From Strigamia acuminata (lineage: Eukaryota > Arthropoda > Chilopoda > Geophilomorpha > Linotaeniidae): DNA of 64,000 bases. Positions 23,275 through 35,689 of the stretch are shown here, one piece after another (the first letter of the stretch is position 1; every line of letters starts with the position of its first letter). The notes under the pieces were generated by a model. The model ran no database searches. It had not been told where the DNA came from and saw nothing but the letters and a program-made list of their open reading frames with translations. The position numbers were made by a program, and so were the translations under genes. The DNA is taken from NCBI GenBank assembly GCA_949358305.1, contig OX442314.1, forward strand, positions 19,213,060-19,277,059, in the 5' to 3' direction.

Positions 23275-24605
23275 CTAGTCAAATCCATATATCCTCATAC
23301 TCCTGTGAAAGTGATAGAAATAAAATATTTGGATTGACCTCAAATTAAATCTAGTTTGAATTAAACCTTGAAATTTTAAGCAGTTATATAGATACATCTG
23401 AAGAAAGTATAAGCAAAATCTCATGTCAATCGGACTTGAATTAATAAAACTAGAAGCATATTTCAAAGTAACATTTGATTCATAAATCCTCATACCAGCT
23501 TGCACATGGTACAAAAATCTTCATACTCTGTATTTTAAGGTAAGAATATTTACATTCACAAAATAGTTTTGTATAAATATGATTTTGCTAGTAGGAATAG
23601 CATAAAATATTTCAATTATAGATCATTTGTCAGTAAAATGGCACCAGGAAAAAGAGATTACAGCACTAAAATATGAGTGGAATAGCAAAGTTGCACATTG
23701 ATCAGAACTAAATGGCATTTGTGCCCTGGTAACATGTGCTAGGCTAGTAGCAGGTAAAATGTCAGATACAATAGAGCTTTCAGGCACATCTTGTACTATT
23801 TTTATGTGTCTTACAATTACACAGCAATCAGAGCACCACGAGCAGAGAATTCACCATTTGATCATCATATGAAAAACAATGTTCTAGATGTGTTAATGTA
23901 CTTTGTCTCATTTTTGCATGAAAATAACTCAATTTAGATGTAGGAGAAGCAATTGGCATGACTGGAAGTTGATGATGATGTGCAAACAGGTGAAAAATTG
24001 AGTGGCGGTTCTGTGGCACATGTGGGTGGAATTTTCAGGCCTTGATAAACCAGATATCAGGTTTTTTCGGTGGTCATATGAACTCGCTAACCAGTAGCAG
24101 TATGATAAAAGATGAAATCAAGAACATACTGCTGTTCTTAAAGGGAATACTATAAGTTTTAAAAGGAAAATATCCTGGTCAATGTGCAACTTGTTCAATA
24201 CAGTCAGGTTTCAGCGCTCACAACAGCCTTTCCTGGAGATATTTTACTGACAAATTATCTATAATTAAAAGGTTTTATGCTATTCTTACTCGCAAGATCA
24301 TATTTACATAAAGCTATTTTGTGAATGTAAATATTCTTACATTAAAATATAGAGTATGAAGATTTTAGTACCATGTGCAAGCTGGTATGAGGATATATGA
24401 ATAAAATGTTATTTTGAAATATGCTTCCATTTTTTTTATTTCAAGCCAGATTGCCATGAAATTTTGTTCATACTTTCTTTAGATCTACCTATTTAACTGC
24501 TTAAAATTTCAAGGTTTAATTACAACTAGATTTAATTTGAGGTCAATCCAAATATTTTACTTCTATCACTTTCACAGCAGTATGAGGATATATGGATTTG
24601 ACTAG
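23275..24605. mobile_element. Tc1/mariner-type fold-back MITE inside exon 6 of copy 2
   Basis: The element begins CTAGTCAAATCCATATATCC and ends with the exact inverse GGATATATGGATTTGACTAG, flanked by TA at 23273-23274 and 24606-24607. Inverted similarity continues for about 370 bases at each end, and the unpaired middle is about 590 bases. Removing the element plus one TA gives an exon of exactly the length found in copy 1, so the borders are firm. It has no transposase. Confidence 0.85.
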
Positions 24606-26640
24606 TAGACATTGCAATGACTATGTATTTGATTTGAGCATGTATTATTATTACAACAAAAATTCTGAAACTAATATTAGAATTATTAAAGATGAATACA
24701 TGACATCATTTAATGAGATATACGATTACGATGGCTTTACACTGTTGGGTGATGTTGGTGGAAACATCGGATTTTTATTGGGATTATCAATTCTCTCTCT
24801 GTGTGAAATACTGAATTGCATATTTGTTTGGATTAGAGCAAAAAGAACTGATAAAATTACTTTCATGAAGTCCTCTATGTCAAAAAAAATTTGGGCCATA
24901 CTACGAAAAGAAATGATTAAAAAGAAAATTACTCAAAATCCTGCATCAACACCACTTACAAGGTTACTGAAACTTAATAAGTCAAAAACTCTAAATTATT
25001 TGATGGTTGGCGTCTATTTAATACTTGCAATCCTTTGCACATATTTTACATGGGACAGAATGTGTTTTTACATGAACTATCCTACTAAAACTGTAGTTAT
25101 AGTAGATAAAGATAAGATGATTACATTTCCATCTATCACAATATGTGCAGCAAATAATTATGTTGAGCACCTAAGAAAATTATACGTTGACAAGACTGGC
25201 AATAAAACTTGTATGACATTAGATAATTATGTGGATATATCTGGATTGTCAGTGGATGATATGTGGAAAAATTCTACAACAAGTGATGTAGTTATGAATC
25301 AACTAAGAAATGGAAGTTATTTTGTGTCTTATGTAAATGTAATATTAAATGCATTTATTTTTTGTTAGTTTAATGTATTTATTTGCAGGATTTTTTTTAT
25401 CTGGCAAACTACGATAAAATTGTGAATGTAATCTATTCTAATATTTCAACAATATACGGAGAATGTGTACATTATGAAATCGGTGGGTGAAAATATATAA
25501 TAGAAATTTACAAGTTGAATTATTTATGTTCTAAACTTTAGGTAAACAATATATGTTTGGAACCACAACAGTTTTTTCAAAAACAATAATTAATCCTGCT
25601 CCTTTTTCTTCTTGCGAACCTTCTGTAACATATGTAGGTACAATGTTTTAGCTATCACTTTTAAGAATCAGTTTTTGGCAAAAAATATATTTTGATTGAT
25701 TTTTGCTTCTTTCTTAAAATCTGTTCGCATTAACATAACGCTTTTATAATGTCATTGTACTAAACGAACGATTCTCTATAACTTTAGTCTTGCTTTGCTA
25801 ATTAAAAAGTTATCCTAGAACTTAAAAAAACATTTTTATGACCTGGATTATTTGTTATTTGATGGAGATAGTGTTACTTCAAACATGTTTCGTCTTTGTT
25901 CCTAAAATAGATTTTTCTATCACCTGAAAATTATCCGATAGAATTGGGATTGCTAAATAGAATAGAAGTACCAGTGAGACGAGTGTCAATTATATCATTA
26001 AAATACAGAAAGGTAAATAGTGTATTCCTCCAAATAATATAAAGTAAATAACTTACCATATTCTAATTTTAGCTCTACAGATTGAACACTCCGAATTATA
26101 AATGCCACGAGAGAGAAATTGCTGTTAATTGTTTTACTGCATGTCGTGAGAAATTGCTAACTAAAAAAATACCTTGCAGGAAAGTTACTTTTTCCCGCTT
26201 TATCTACTGTTATAACTTATTTTTGAAATCTAATTTAATCTTATTATTCTTACAGATTGCCCTTCATGCCTAAAAGTAATAAAATTGTACCCTGTATAAA
26301 TACAACTTCTGCAACTACTGCAAAAAGAATGTACGACGAAATCTATTTAAAGAAATTGTCAGAGAAAGAATGCAATTGCGTATTGCCTTGTATTGAAGAT
26401 GTTTACGAATACCACGACTTCAGTGAGCCTCGACAGGAAAAGCACACTTTTATCAAAATATTTTTTGCTTCAACTCTCTTTGAAATCTTACATGAGAAAT
26501 ACTGCTATGAGATAATTAAATGCATCTGCGACATCGGTTCCATTCTCTCAGTTGGTCTCGGCTTTTCTGTTTTAGTGTTTTTTGAAACACTGCAATATAT
26601 TATCCAGCGTCTAGCATTGCTTAAAGCGGTTGCCGTTTGA

Positions 26641-28752
26641 TCAAGTTACCTATAAATGAGACTACCGTATTGTATTATTAATATGCATTTTATATTATTC
26701 CGCGCAGATGCCATTCAGAATCACAATAATATGTCTAAAAGCAATTAAATCAACTAGAACTTCAAGTATAATCCCTAGTAAACTCAACTAATCTCTCAGA
26801 AACTGCTAGGTAGATGGAAATTTCCAATCAGAATTTAGAACATTGATTGTTTAGACAAGCATTAAAATTTTAACTTTATTATCTTTATTAGTTCAGGGCC
26901 AAATCACTTTTATGAGCGCACAATTTATGATAATAATTATACAATTCTGTATTTGCACATCACATTTGTTAGTTGAAATAAAATGACGAGTTGTAGTAAA
27001 TACAATAAAATGCATTGTGGAATTCAAACATTTTAGTAGAAATTCAGTCACCCACTCAACACTTGAAAAAAAATTTTTTTTTTTTATTATTATTATTTGG
27101 AATTTATTTGTTAAATACCAAAGCTTCAAATTGGCGCCGGGGACCGTTTAAAAGCCGGGGTCCCAAAAATCAACGATTTGTTCTTTGACATGTTTTAAAC
27201 ATCTCAAAGAACGAATACCAGTAGCTTGCCTTTTTCGAAGTGGCTACGTTCATGTCCGACGTGAACGTATTATTTTCATGACGCGCTGTGATTGGTTGAG
27301 AGATACATTGAAATACATTGATGAAAATCCTCATTTTGTCAACTTTGCTAAACACAGATAAGATAGGTTAAGAAAAAAAGAAGCTAGAACCTCGAAAACA
27401 TTGAATTTGAGAAAAATACGTTGAGGAAACGAACCGACATGAATAGATCTCAGCCAATCACAGCGCGTCATGAAAATAATACGTTCATGTCGGACATGAA
27501 CGTAGCCACTGCCTTAATTTTTATACAGGATGTTTTGTTACGAGTTTGATTTGTTTTCTGAAAATTCTTCGTCTTCTGAGCACATCCCAGACCCTGTCAA
27601 AACATTTTTAAATTGGAAAACGGTAATTTTTATGACCTTAACATATACTTTTGATTGTCAATTTTCTGTTGTTAAAAAACGCATAAAAATATAATGAATG
27701 GGTTTAGTAACTTAGTGTTAAGTTTCATCGCGTGATGTTGTTGTCTGTATTAAAGGTATACACTAAAAGTCAACCCTTCAGACAGCAATAATCAATTACA
27801 TTTGGAATTTTAATCAACATAAAATAAATGAGCACTTATAACAACTCAATCATGCACGAGTAGTGCTCGTGGTGTGTTAATTTTTTATCAAATGCGCCTA
27901 ATGTCTTGCTTCCTTTTTGAGTAATAATTAACCATGCATTTAAAAAGTTATGCGCTACTTGAAACATAACTTTTTAAAAAAAAGTTTTAGATGTTTTTGT
28001 TTTATAATGTTAAAAATTACAAAAAAAAGTAGAAACACTTATAACACAGCTTTTGAATACAGCTAGGTACTAATAAATTTTCACCCAAAAAATGACTGAA
28101 GATGTACAATTGTTTGATATAAAAATAGAATTTTGCATTTCTTTATTTTTTTATTATAGATTTTAATGCTCATTTATTGCTTTCCCCAACAGTTTAACTG
28201 CTTTGGGATGATTTATTAGACGCCTAAGTACACAATTACCAGTTAGCACACCAATCGACTGTCACTGTATTATTTTATATATACTTGCCGCCCTGTCATT
28301 TTACCGGTGTGAGCAGCGATTATAGAACGCACGCAAGTGCACCACCAAGGTACGAATATGCCTCAGCTGTCACAAGGGCAAAGACCGGACACCAGTAACC
28401 GTAAGTTGTATTTAATCAGTTCAATGCTATATAAGCTATGTTTAAACGATCTTAAATCAATTGGTTATGGTTTTGTATGACGGGCTTTCAGAAAATATAT
28501 TCAAGTCCCAATCGGTGCACTTGGCCTTTAACTTTGAATGTTGGACAACTATCCAAATGATTGTCATGGCAACAAATGGATTCGCTCGGCAATACTCATA
28601 AAAGTACTCACGTAGCTTGTCAGCAAAAAGTCATTAAACTGTAAAATAATTAACTTTTGTGAATTTTTATCTTTTTATTAGTTACCGTTAGCCGCTATTG
28701 TGACGGTTGCGGCCAATTCAACTTCCTAGCTACTTCCTATTATTAACCTAGT
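26641..28752. other. intergenic between channel copies 2 and 3
   Basis: About 2.1 kb with no recognisable gene. It contains one fold-back MITE (27239-27510) and otherwise AT-rich sequence; T-rich and A-rich runs occur near 27065-27090. The promoter of copy 3 should lie near its right end, but no element is clear. Confidence 0.45.
27239..27510. mobile_element. fold-back MITE, 272 bp
   Basis: The left end AGTGGCTACGTTCATGTCCG is mirrored at the right as CATGAACGTAGCCACT, with further inverted agreement inward through TATTATTTTCATGACGCGCT. Flanking duplication not resolved. No coding capacity. Confidence 0.65.
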
Positions 28753-31700
28753 ATGAGAAACGTTAGAAGAAAACTCTTAGTAAAGGCAATTCGATTGGAA
28801 TTGGAGTCAAAAGGGCTTCAAATTCCAATTGTGGGATTATCGTTTGTGCTGAAAAATCAAAAATTAGAGTGGCTAAGAATAATATGGCTCGTTATTTTAT
28901 TGTCATGCATTATAACTTGCGGTTATCAAGCCTACGATCGTATACTGTATTACTGCTCATATCCGATTAGAGTTGACGTTAAGTACAGAAGCGGTGACAA
29001 TTATCTTCTCCCCTCTGTAACTGTCTGTGCTCAAGATACACCATCGTGGATTGAATATATTGATGAGAATCCGGTGGTTGCTAGTGAGATTCAACGGTTT
29101 CAAGATCTTTATCCATGTGCCAATCAAATTTTGGTTTTTTATAATTTCATTAATAAAACATCAGTTGATGAGATTTGGAAAATGTTCAACACAAGTTCAA
29201 TTCTTGACGGCTACAATTTAACGAAGGTAAGAATCTATCATTCATGTTTTCCCAAAGTAAGTTTAAAAGTCAGCTAACTACATGATATTTGATCGCATTC
29301 AGGGCAAAACTAATATGCCAAATATTCAAATAGACTATGTAAACTTACCATTGGGCAGCTGTGCAAAATTTGCATATGGTTTGTATTGTCCCCCTCCCTC
29401 TCAACATACTTTTCTTGAAATTAATTCTACATTTAATTCTTATTAGATGATACAAATGATGCAATTGCTGATACATTGGTTTTTAAAATTAAAAAACCCA
29501 AAGGTGGTTGTAACAGAACTTCTAGATTAATGGTAGTTGTATTCAAATTTGGGTCCCATTTATTGCTCCATTAAATTTCCTTGGATTTCCACTGAAAAAA
29601 AACTAATTCTCCCACTTACTGAAATTTCCACTAACGCTCCTTTTTTGTTCCACCAAATTTATACACTAAAAAAAAACTAAATCTTCCACTAAAATCAAAT
29701 TAGGGGAGAAAAAACTAATATTACCACTACTACTTATATATATATATATATTTTTTGTGCTGCAGCTGTGCGAACGTTTGGCTAACGTCGAGGACGACCA
29801 ACCCTTCCCCCGCATGGTCTACGAGCGCCCCAACAGTCGCCCGCTCCCGCAACCGAGTCCTCGCCAAGGCCCGAGTCCTAGTCCCCAGTTCTAGTCACGT
29901 GTCGGGACCTAGTCCCAACTAGACCTCGGGGCCCCTCGCCGTTGCCATAGTCGTCCATCTCCCGCTCGTAGACAATGCGGGGGAGGGTTGGTCGTACTGC
30001 TCAATATACAAGAATAAGTTCCCTCACCCCACTTCTGGTGACAAAATTGTACGACGGCGGCCACATCTCGCCGGGCGAAGGCTGGTTCGTCCGGGGCGCA
30101 TTCGTCGCGTGTCTCCCCGTTCGTCGACTCCCGCCGGTCCTAGTCACGTGTCGGGACCCAGTCCCAACAAGACCCCGGGGCCCCTCGCCGGCCGCAACAT
30201 CTTCATGGACGACTTCGACTATGGCCACGCGAATGTCCACGACGACACACCACCCTCGTTTGTTGACTCCTGCCGCTCCTCGATGAGCCGGCGGACTCCC
30301 CAATTGTTGGAAGCTACGCAAGGCGCTGCAGCAATTGGGGAGTCTAGCGACCACGCCGTGGATTATCGTGGACATCCGCGTGGCCAATGAAGATGGACCC
30401 GATGTGCATGCCGAAGGCGATGTTGCAGCCGGCGAGAGGCCCCGAGGTCTTTTTGCGATGAGGGAACTTGTTCTTGTCCTATTATTGAGCAGTACCTAAG
30501 TAGAACGTGCCTTTGGGCGAGAAAAGGAAGCAAGGTAGACCATCGAAAGCCAGGAAGGCCTTCCTTTTGTAATAAAAAAATTTAGTAGAAATAGTGGATG
30601 TACTTAGTTTTTTATAGTGGGGAAAGTCAATAGTGGGAAATTTAGTTTTTTTTAAGTGTATAAATTTAGTGGAACCAAAAAGGAGCGTTAGTGGAAATTT
30701 CAGTAAGTGGGAGAATTAGTTTTTTTTTAGTGGAAATCCAAGGAATTTTAGTGGAGCAATAATATATACCCTTCAAATTTCGTATACTACAGTAGTAGTG
30801 TACGGATGTATTCAAGCATATTTTTATCTCACTGTTTTTAATAGCTTACATTTCAAAAAAACCAATTAAAATCAAATCTGAAACAATTTTGGCATATCCC
30901 AACAAAGTCGAGAACTGAAGTGACTGTTGGATTGATAGAAGTAAACATTTTTTTTTGGTTTTAAACTTAATTTCCCTATTTGTAAATGTTGCGCCTAAAT
31001 TTACTCATTAGTATAACTTCGTGAAAACTTATTTGAAAACGTGTGTTTCCATCGATGAATATGACAAGTGTGCCAGAGATTGTTTTCTTAAAGAATACGA
31101 AACTTGGAAGGAATACTTCACGTGCACGTAAATCTACAGTCATACTTCCCATACGTCATAAGAAATATACAGTTGTTCTTTTATTCTTGTTACTGTAGAT
31201 ATCCATTTGATTCAGAATATTTAAATGTAACATCATGCATTCCCAATAGAGTTTTATACGTGCTACACTCACTCATACCGGTGCGCCTTAATCCAGTTGC
31301 TGAATGCAATTGTTCAGAACCATGCCACGAATACGCGTTTGGTATAGACATCAATTATTTCGATGATCAAAAAGCAGACACTAAAGTTAGAATTAAAAAA
31401 GGGACTTTTGTGACTACGTTCGACGAGTTATACAGTTATGATATAGTCACACTGCTATGTGATATTGGCGGAAACTTAGGACTTTTGTTGGGCCTTTCAA
31501 TACTTTCTATCTGCGAAGTAGTACACATATCGCTTAAGATATTTTTTATGAAAAGGGAAATGAAAGCAATCAGAACCAAATCCAGCATTATTCGGAAGAA
31601 AAAAATTGAAGAAATTTGTAAACAGCAAATGATGAAAAATAAGGTTCCACCATTCGAAACGCCAATAAGCGAAAAGATATTGAAAAATAAGAAATCCTTC

Positions 31701-33997
31701 GCCAGTGTATTCTGCATTACAATATATTTGACCTCACTCGCTTTTTGTTCCTACATTACGGTAAATAGGACGTTATATTTCCTCAGTCATCCTACAAAAA
31801 CCATAGTACAAGTCTACAGAAATCAAACTATTGAATTTCCAAGTATCACAATATGTGCAGATAATAATTACATTAAAAATTTAAGATATTTGTATTACAT
31901 AATAACCGGAAATCGCTTGTGTTTGCCTTTGAGTCAATACTTGGACATATCTGGAACAACAGTACATAATTTATGGAATTACTCCGCTACAAAAGAAATC
32001 ATCTTTTTCCAGTATCGTAATGGCATTTACAATGATGCTTTGGTACTAAATCATCTATTTGTTGAATTTAAAGTGTGTTTATTGAAATTGCATATTATTT
32101 ATTCCAAAGAAATTTTTTATTACCGCCCTTATGAACTCCAGCATTGATCAAGCAGTTCATTCTGACGTTCCAACAGTCTATGGAAATTGCGCAGAATACA
32201 ATATAGGTTTGTTACGTAACAATTGATCCTTTCATGACAACTTATGCACCTTGAATTATAGATAAATCGCAAGAATTGTTTGGAACTACAACCGTTCTTG
32301 AAAGCATGATTAATGATGTCAATGATTCTTGTTGCGACCAACCCGTGGCAACGGTAAGCTCACGAAAAGACATCCATTAAAAACTGTAGTTACACCGTAG
32401 ACCAGCGGTCGGCAACTGGCGGCCCGCGGTCCGGATACGGACCGCGGAAGGTCGAAACTTGGACCGCGGTGACGTTTTAGCGACGTTTTTCCCTCGGTTT
32501 CTTTGGTTTTTCGGTGTTTTTCTTCTTGTTTTTTTTTTTTTTTTCATGTTTTTTAGGTTTTATTGGTATTTTTTGTGTTGTGTGTGTTTATTGGGGGATT
32601 TATTTGGTTTTTAAGTATTTTCTTAGGTTTTTAGTAAGGTTTTTAAGTGTTTTTTTTCTGGACCTCGATAAAAATTTTCAATAGTATCCGGACCCTACTT
32701 AAAATTACTTGCCGACCCCTGCCGTAGACAAAAAAGATTTCTCTGAGTTACAGCTGGTTGTTAGTTTGACCACAAGCAAGCATGTAGAACCATTAAAATT
32801 TACTGACATCAGTATTTGCCCAGTCTATTTGTTTAATACTGTAGTCCAGGCAAGACAAGTTGATCATATTTTCCAGAATCAGGACTAATGTTATCGAATC
32901 TTAATAGCTTTTTATGCCACCTGGTAGATATAGGGTACTCAAAACATATAACTGAAGAGAAGTTTTTATGTACAAGCATCGTAACTAAACAGTATACAGT
33001 CGAAACTCTTTATAATGAATCGGGATATAACGAATTATCGCTATAACGAATTGTTAAAAATGACTTGGTTGGCCAGCCATAGCACCCCATGTTAAAAATT
33101 TTCTATATAACAAATTTCAATATAACAAATTATTCGTTATAACAAACAAATTTTATGTACACTATAATACCCATAAGCCCTTGTTATAACGAATTTTCAA
33201 AACTGATCGCAGCATCTTATACCCATATACCCATATCCCTTGCGATTCGTTATAAAGAGTTTCGACTGTACAAGTATATCATATTTCTTAGGTTTTTCTA
33301 ACACAGAGAGATGTTCCTTCGTATTTTGAATTACAAACAAGGCTCGAAATTCCAAGAAATAAAATAGCTCTTATCGCTTTAAAATTTCGAAAAGTAATTA
33401 TAATACGATTAACAAATTTTAAAATTGAAGTAATGTAAATATTAAATCAAGGTAATTAGAGTAAATAGCCAAGGCCACCAATGCTTGGATAGGGATACTG
33501 CAATCAATTGTCTTATTAAATGTCATTCAAGATTGCTTTTCAAACAAATACCATGCAGGAAAGTTCAATTTTAACTTATTATTAGATAATATAAAATTAT
33601 TTTTATTTATTTCGGTTACAGATTGCCCTTTATGCCTGAACATGATAAAGTAAAATTTTGTACAACTTCAAGTTCTGCTGAATTAGCTAGAACAATTTAT
33701 GAGTACGTTTATTTAAGGAATTATCCGGATAAAAGTTGCAATTGTTTACCACCCTGTACTGAATTAATATACGAGTACAGCCACTTCATTGAACCTCACG
33801 AGGAAAAATTTACTTTTATTCATATTTTCTTTTCAAAAACACTATTTGAAACGATTCAAGAAATTTATTCGTATACATTCATTAAATTTATCTGTGATGT
33901 TGGGGGACTTTTATCCATTGGATTAGGGTTTACTGTATTAACAATGTTTGATACTCTTCAAACTTTAATAAGTTTTACGTGTTCTTTCAAACAATAA
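28753..33997 (+). CDS. two-domain DEG/ENaC channel, copy 3 (intact)
   Basis: Eleven exons join in phase to 821 residues: 28753-29226, 29303-29378, 29447-29532, 30845-30940, 31012-31127, 31199-32042, 32110-32206, 32262-32353, 33292-33393, 33452-33558 and 33622-33997. Domain 1: TM1 near residue 38-58, LLPSVTVCAQD, CNCSEPCHEYAF, then GLLLGLSILSICEVV. Domain 2: second TM1 (CITIYLTSLAFCSYITVNR), IEFPSITICADN, CNCLPPCTELIYEY and SIGLGFTVLTMFDT, where the filter reads GFT rather than GFS and the usual post-filter Glu is Asp. It belongs with copies 4-7 rather than 1-2 (N-terminal IPIVGLSF). The last intron is GA-AG. Introns 3 and 8 carry several MITEs. A 26-bp tandem array begins in the last codons. 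The exon 6 donor (TTG|GTACTA) was chosen by phase and by the match to copy 6. Confidence 0.85.
29545..30775. mobile_element. element with long inverted ends and G+C-rich core, intron 3 of copy 3
   Basis: Ends of about 170 bases are inverted copies (CCTTGGATTTCCACTGAAAA, ACTTACTGAAATTTCCACTA and their complements). The core (about 29765-30540) is very G+C-rich and contains a second, inner inverted pair (CTGCTCAATATACAAGAATA near 29998 against 30460-30495) and a direct duplication of a roughly 55-base block (GTCACGTGTCGGGACC...GGGGCCCCTCGCCG, near 29892 and 30143). Open frames on both strands of the core have no recognisable motif. No transposase seen. Confidence 0.6.
32403..32721. mobile_element. 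hAT-type non-autonomous element, 319 bp
   Basis: Terminal repeats CAGCGGTCGGCAA and TTGCCGACCCCTG are typical of hAT elements, and the 8-bp flanks match exactly: CCGTAGAC at 32395-32402 and 32722-32729. It lies in intron 8 of copy 3. The interior is T-rich and non-coding. Confidence 0.85.
32997..33268. mobile_element. TA-flanked MITE, 272 bp
   Basis: Ends CAGTCGAAACTCTTTATAAT and the inverse, with TA at 32995-32996 and 33269-33270. The interior repeats TATAACGAATT in both orientations. The end sequence resembles pogo/Tigger-like or other Tc1/mariner families. Intron 8 of copy 3. Confidence 0.75.
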
Positions 33998-34130
33998 GTT
34001 TAACCTGTTCTTTCAAACAATAAGTTTAACGTGTTCTTTCAAACAATAAGTTTAACCTGTTCTTTCAAACAATAAGTTTAACGTGTTCTTTCAAACGATA
34101 AGTTTAACGTGTTCTTTCAAACAATAAGTG
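33969..34130. repeat. 26-bp tandem repeat overlapping the stop codon of copy 3
   Basis: About six copies of a unit GTTTAACSTGTTCTTTCAAACAATAA run in tandem. The first unit supplies the last codons and the TAA stop of channel copy 3, so the array is a local amplification of the gene's own 3' end into its 3' UTR. Confidence 0.8.
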
Positions 34131-34489
34131 AAAGCAGAATTAATAATTTGAAAGAATACGGTAATACAAATGAAAAGTATAACAAAAATTAATATAGTTG
34201 TTTTATAATATATCTCCTACAACCCTAATACGAATATATATATAATTGGTTGTCATTTTAATACGTTGATAGCTGTAAATTATCCGTAATAAAAAATATT
34301 ACTTTTTTCTGCAAAATTGAAAACAATTTAGATGATGCTGTCACAAGAATCTTAACATCATATTCACACTAGAAGACTAGATGATTCGTGACCCAAAAAA
34401 TAAATAAGTCTTTGCACCATCTGGTGAATACAGTTAGAAACATTCATTCTGGAGAGTTGAGCTTGACGTGTGAAGAGAAGACTTTTATT

Positions 34490-35600
34490 AAGAGATCAAA
34501 TTATTGACACCCCCAAATTAATTGAAAAATCTATTTAATCTGTTTAATCTGTTTAATCTATTTAAATCTATTTAATTGCACACCAATTATTCACACACTA
34601 TTTTTATTTATTTGACCCCCCATTTGTAGTTAACAACCCCCCAAAAATATTTATTTCCACACTGTTTGTTTTAACACTATTTTGCTTGATTTTTCCACCA
34701 AATTTTAAATATTCCCGGTTTCTTGTTTGCAACGCCAGTGTGGCCTTAGATGGCCTATCCCGTTTGCGTTTATGCCCAATTCGAACATTCTAGGCCTCGG
34801 GTTGCACTACCAGAAAGCCTTCCTTTATGGCTACTCCAAGAGTATGCTTGCAAACATATGTTTTATAGAATGTTGGGCAAGTACAAGTGGCTTTATCCCA
34901 TTTGTCCCCAGTTATGGTTAGAAACCAGAGACACATGTACGTTTGTCGGTAGGTATCGAATCGGCGCCAATTTTGAAGCTTGGTCTGCCTCAAGTATGTG
35001 TCAATGTCTGGTTCACGCACATTGTTTTGGTTCGTGGGCATAATAAAATAAAAATTTCGATTACCCCTGAGACGAGTCTTGACACACGACTTCAATGCTT
35101 GCCAGTTGTATGCTTCGGTTATTAACTTCAATGTACAGGTTGGTTGTAGAGCAAATAATTTAGCATTAATGGTGTCTGGTCTTCGCTCTAAAGATCAATC
35201 AGCCACCATTCGCTTCATCACTTCCATGAACCTATTAAGGGGGAGCCGGTAATGCGACTTTATCACACTATTTGTTGACTCCAGACTATTGTTTGTGCAA
35301 GGTGAGCCCAGACAATGACCAACATGCCACCCAACAAAACGATTCAAGTACTCCTCCTCAAAGTAATCCAGTCTCCAGTTTCCATTTCTTAAGCAATAGG
35401 CTCTTTGGTGCTTAAAACGTCGAAAAGGTCGCAAAAACGTTCATGAAACTCCAAAAATGTCTTAAAAACGTTCCGGGAAAAAATAATTGAATTTGGGGGG
35501 TAGATTCAAGGATTTGGGGGCAAACTTAATGTGTGCAATTAAATATTTTAGGTGTTTTTATAATTATAAATAGGGGGTCAATAAATACAACCTTTTTATT
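34490..35600 (-). pseudogene. Mutator-like (MULE) transposase remnant with SWIM finger
   Basis: The reverse strand (35434 down to 34790) reads FVGWHVGHCLG, then TNNSLESTNSVIKSHYR and, after an in-frame TGA at 35195-35197, a continuing frame with a SWIM zinc finger (CTCPTFYKTYVCKH). This order is the C-terminal half of MULE transposases. The upstream DDE region is missing, so it is a fragment. AT-rich flanks carry imperfect inverted matches (GACCCCCCATTTGTAG near 34612 against a GGGGGTCAATAAATA block near 35570), perhaps the old terminal regions. Confidence 0.65.
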
Positions 35601-35689
35601 AAGACTGTACATCTTTCTCAATATATACACCAATTATCCCCAAAAATTTTAAAGTCAATACCCCTGTGCCCAATTCGGAAAGTTACAAG

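Larger units (their letters stand above)
17318..26640 (+). pseudogene. two-domain DEG/ENaC channel, copy 2, exon 6 interrupted by a MITE
   Basis: Eleven exons match copy 1: 17318-17809, 17871-17946, 18019-18107, 18162-18257, 21020-21141, 23162-25332, 25389-25482, 25542-25633, 25911-26012, 26073-26179 and 26256-26640. Exon 6 contains a 1331-bp element (23275-24605). Discounting it and one TA duplicate, exon 6 has 838 bases, exactly as in copy 1, and the whole frame would be 830 residues; it is the only lesion I see. Read through the element, translation stops within about 25 codons, after domain 1's extracellular loop. Landmarks: LLLPSTTICSQD, GFLLGLSILSLCEIL, ITFPSITICAAN, and SVGLGFSVLVFFET. 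The last intron is GA-AG. Introns 4 and 5 are swollen to about 2.8 and 2.0 kb by MITEs. It may be a recently killed gene or an insertion allele. Confidence 0.8.

Noticed and set aside
23275-24605. The MITE in copy 2 acting as a spliced intron
   Set aside because: The nearest GT and AG at its ends leave extra bases and break the frame in each combination tried.
29975-30390. Overlapping open frames on both strands of the G+C-rich core
   Set aside because: They have no protein-like motifs and arise from G+C-rich sequence with few stop codons.
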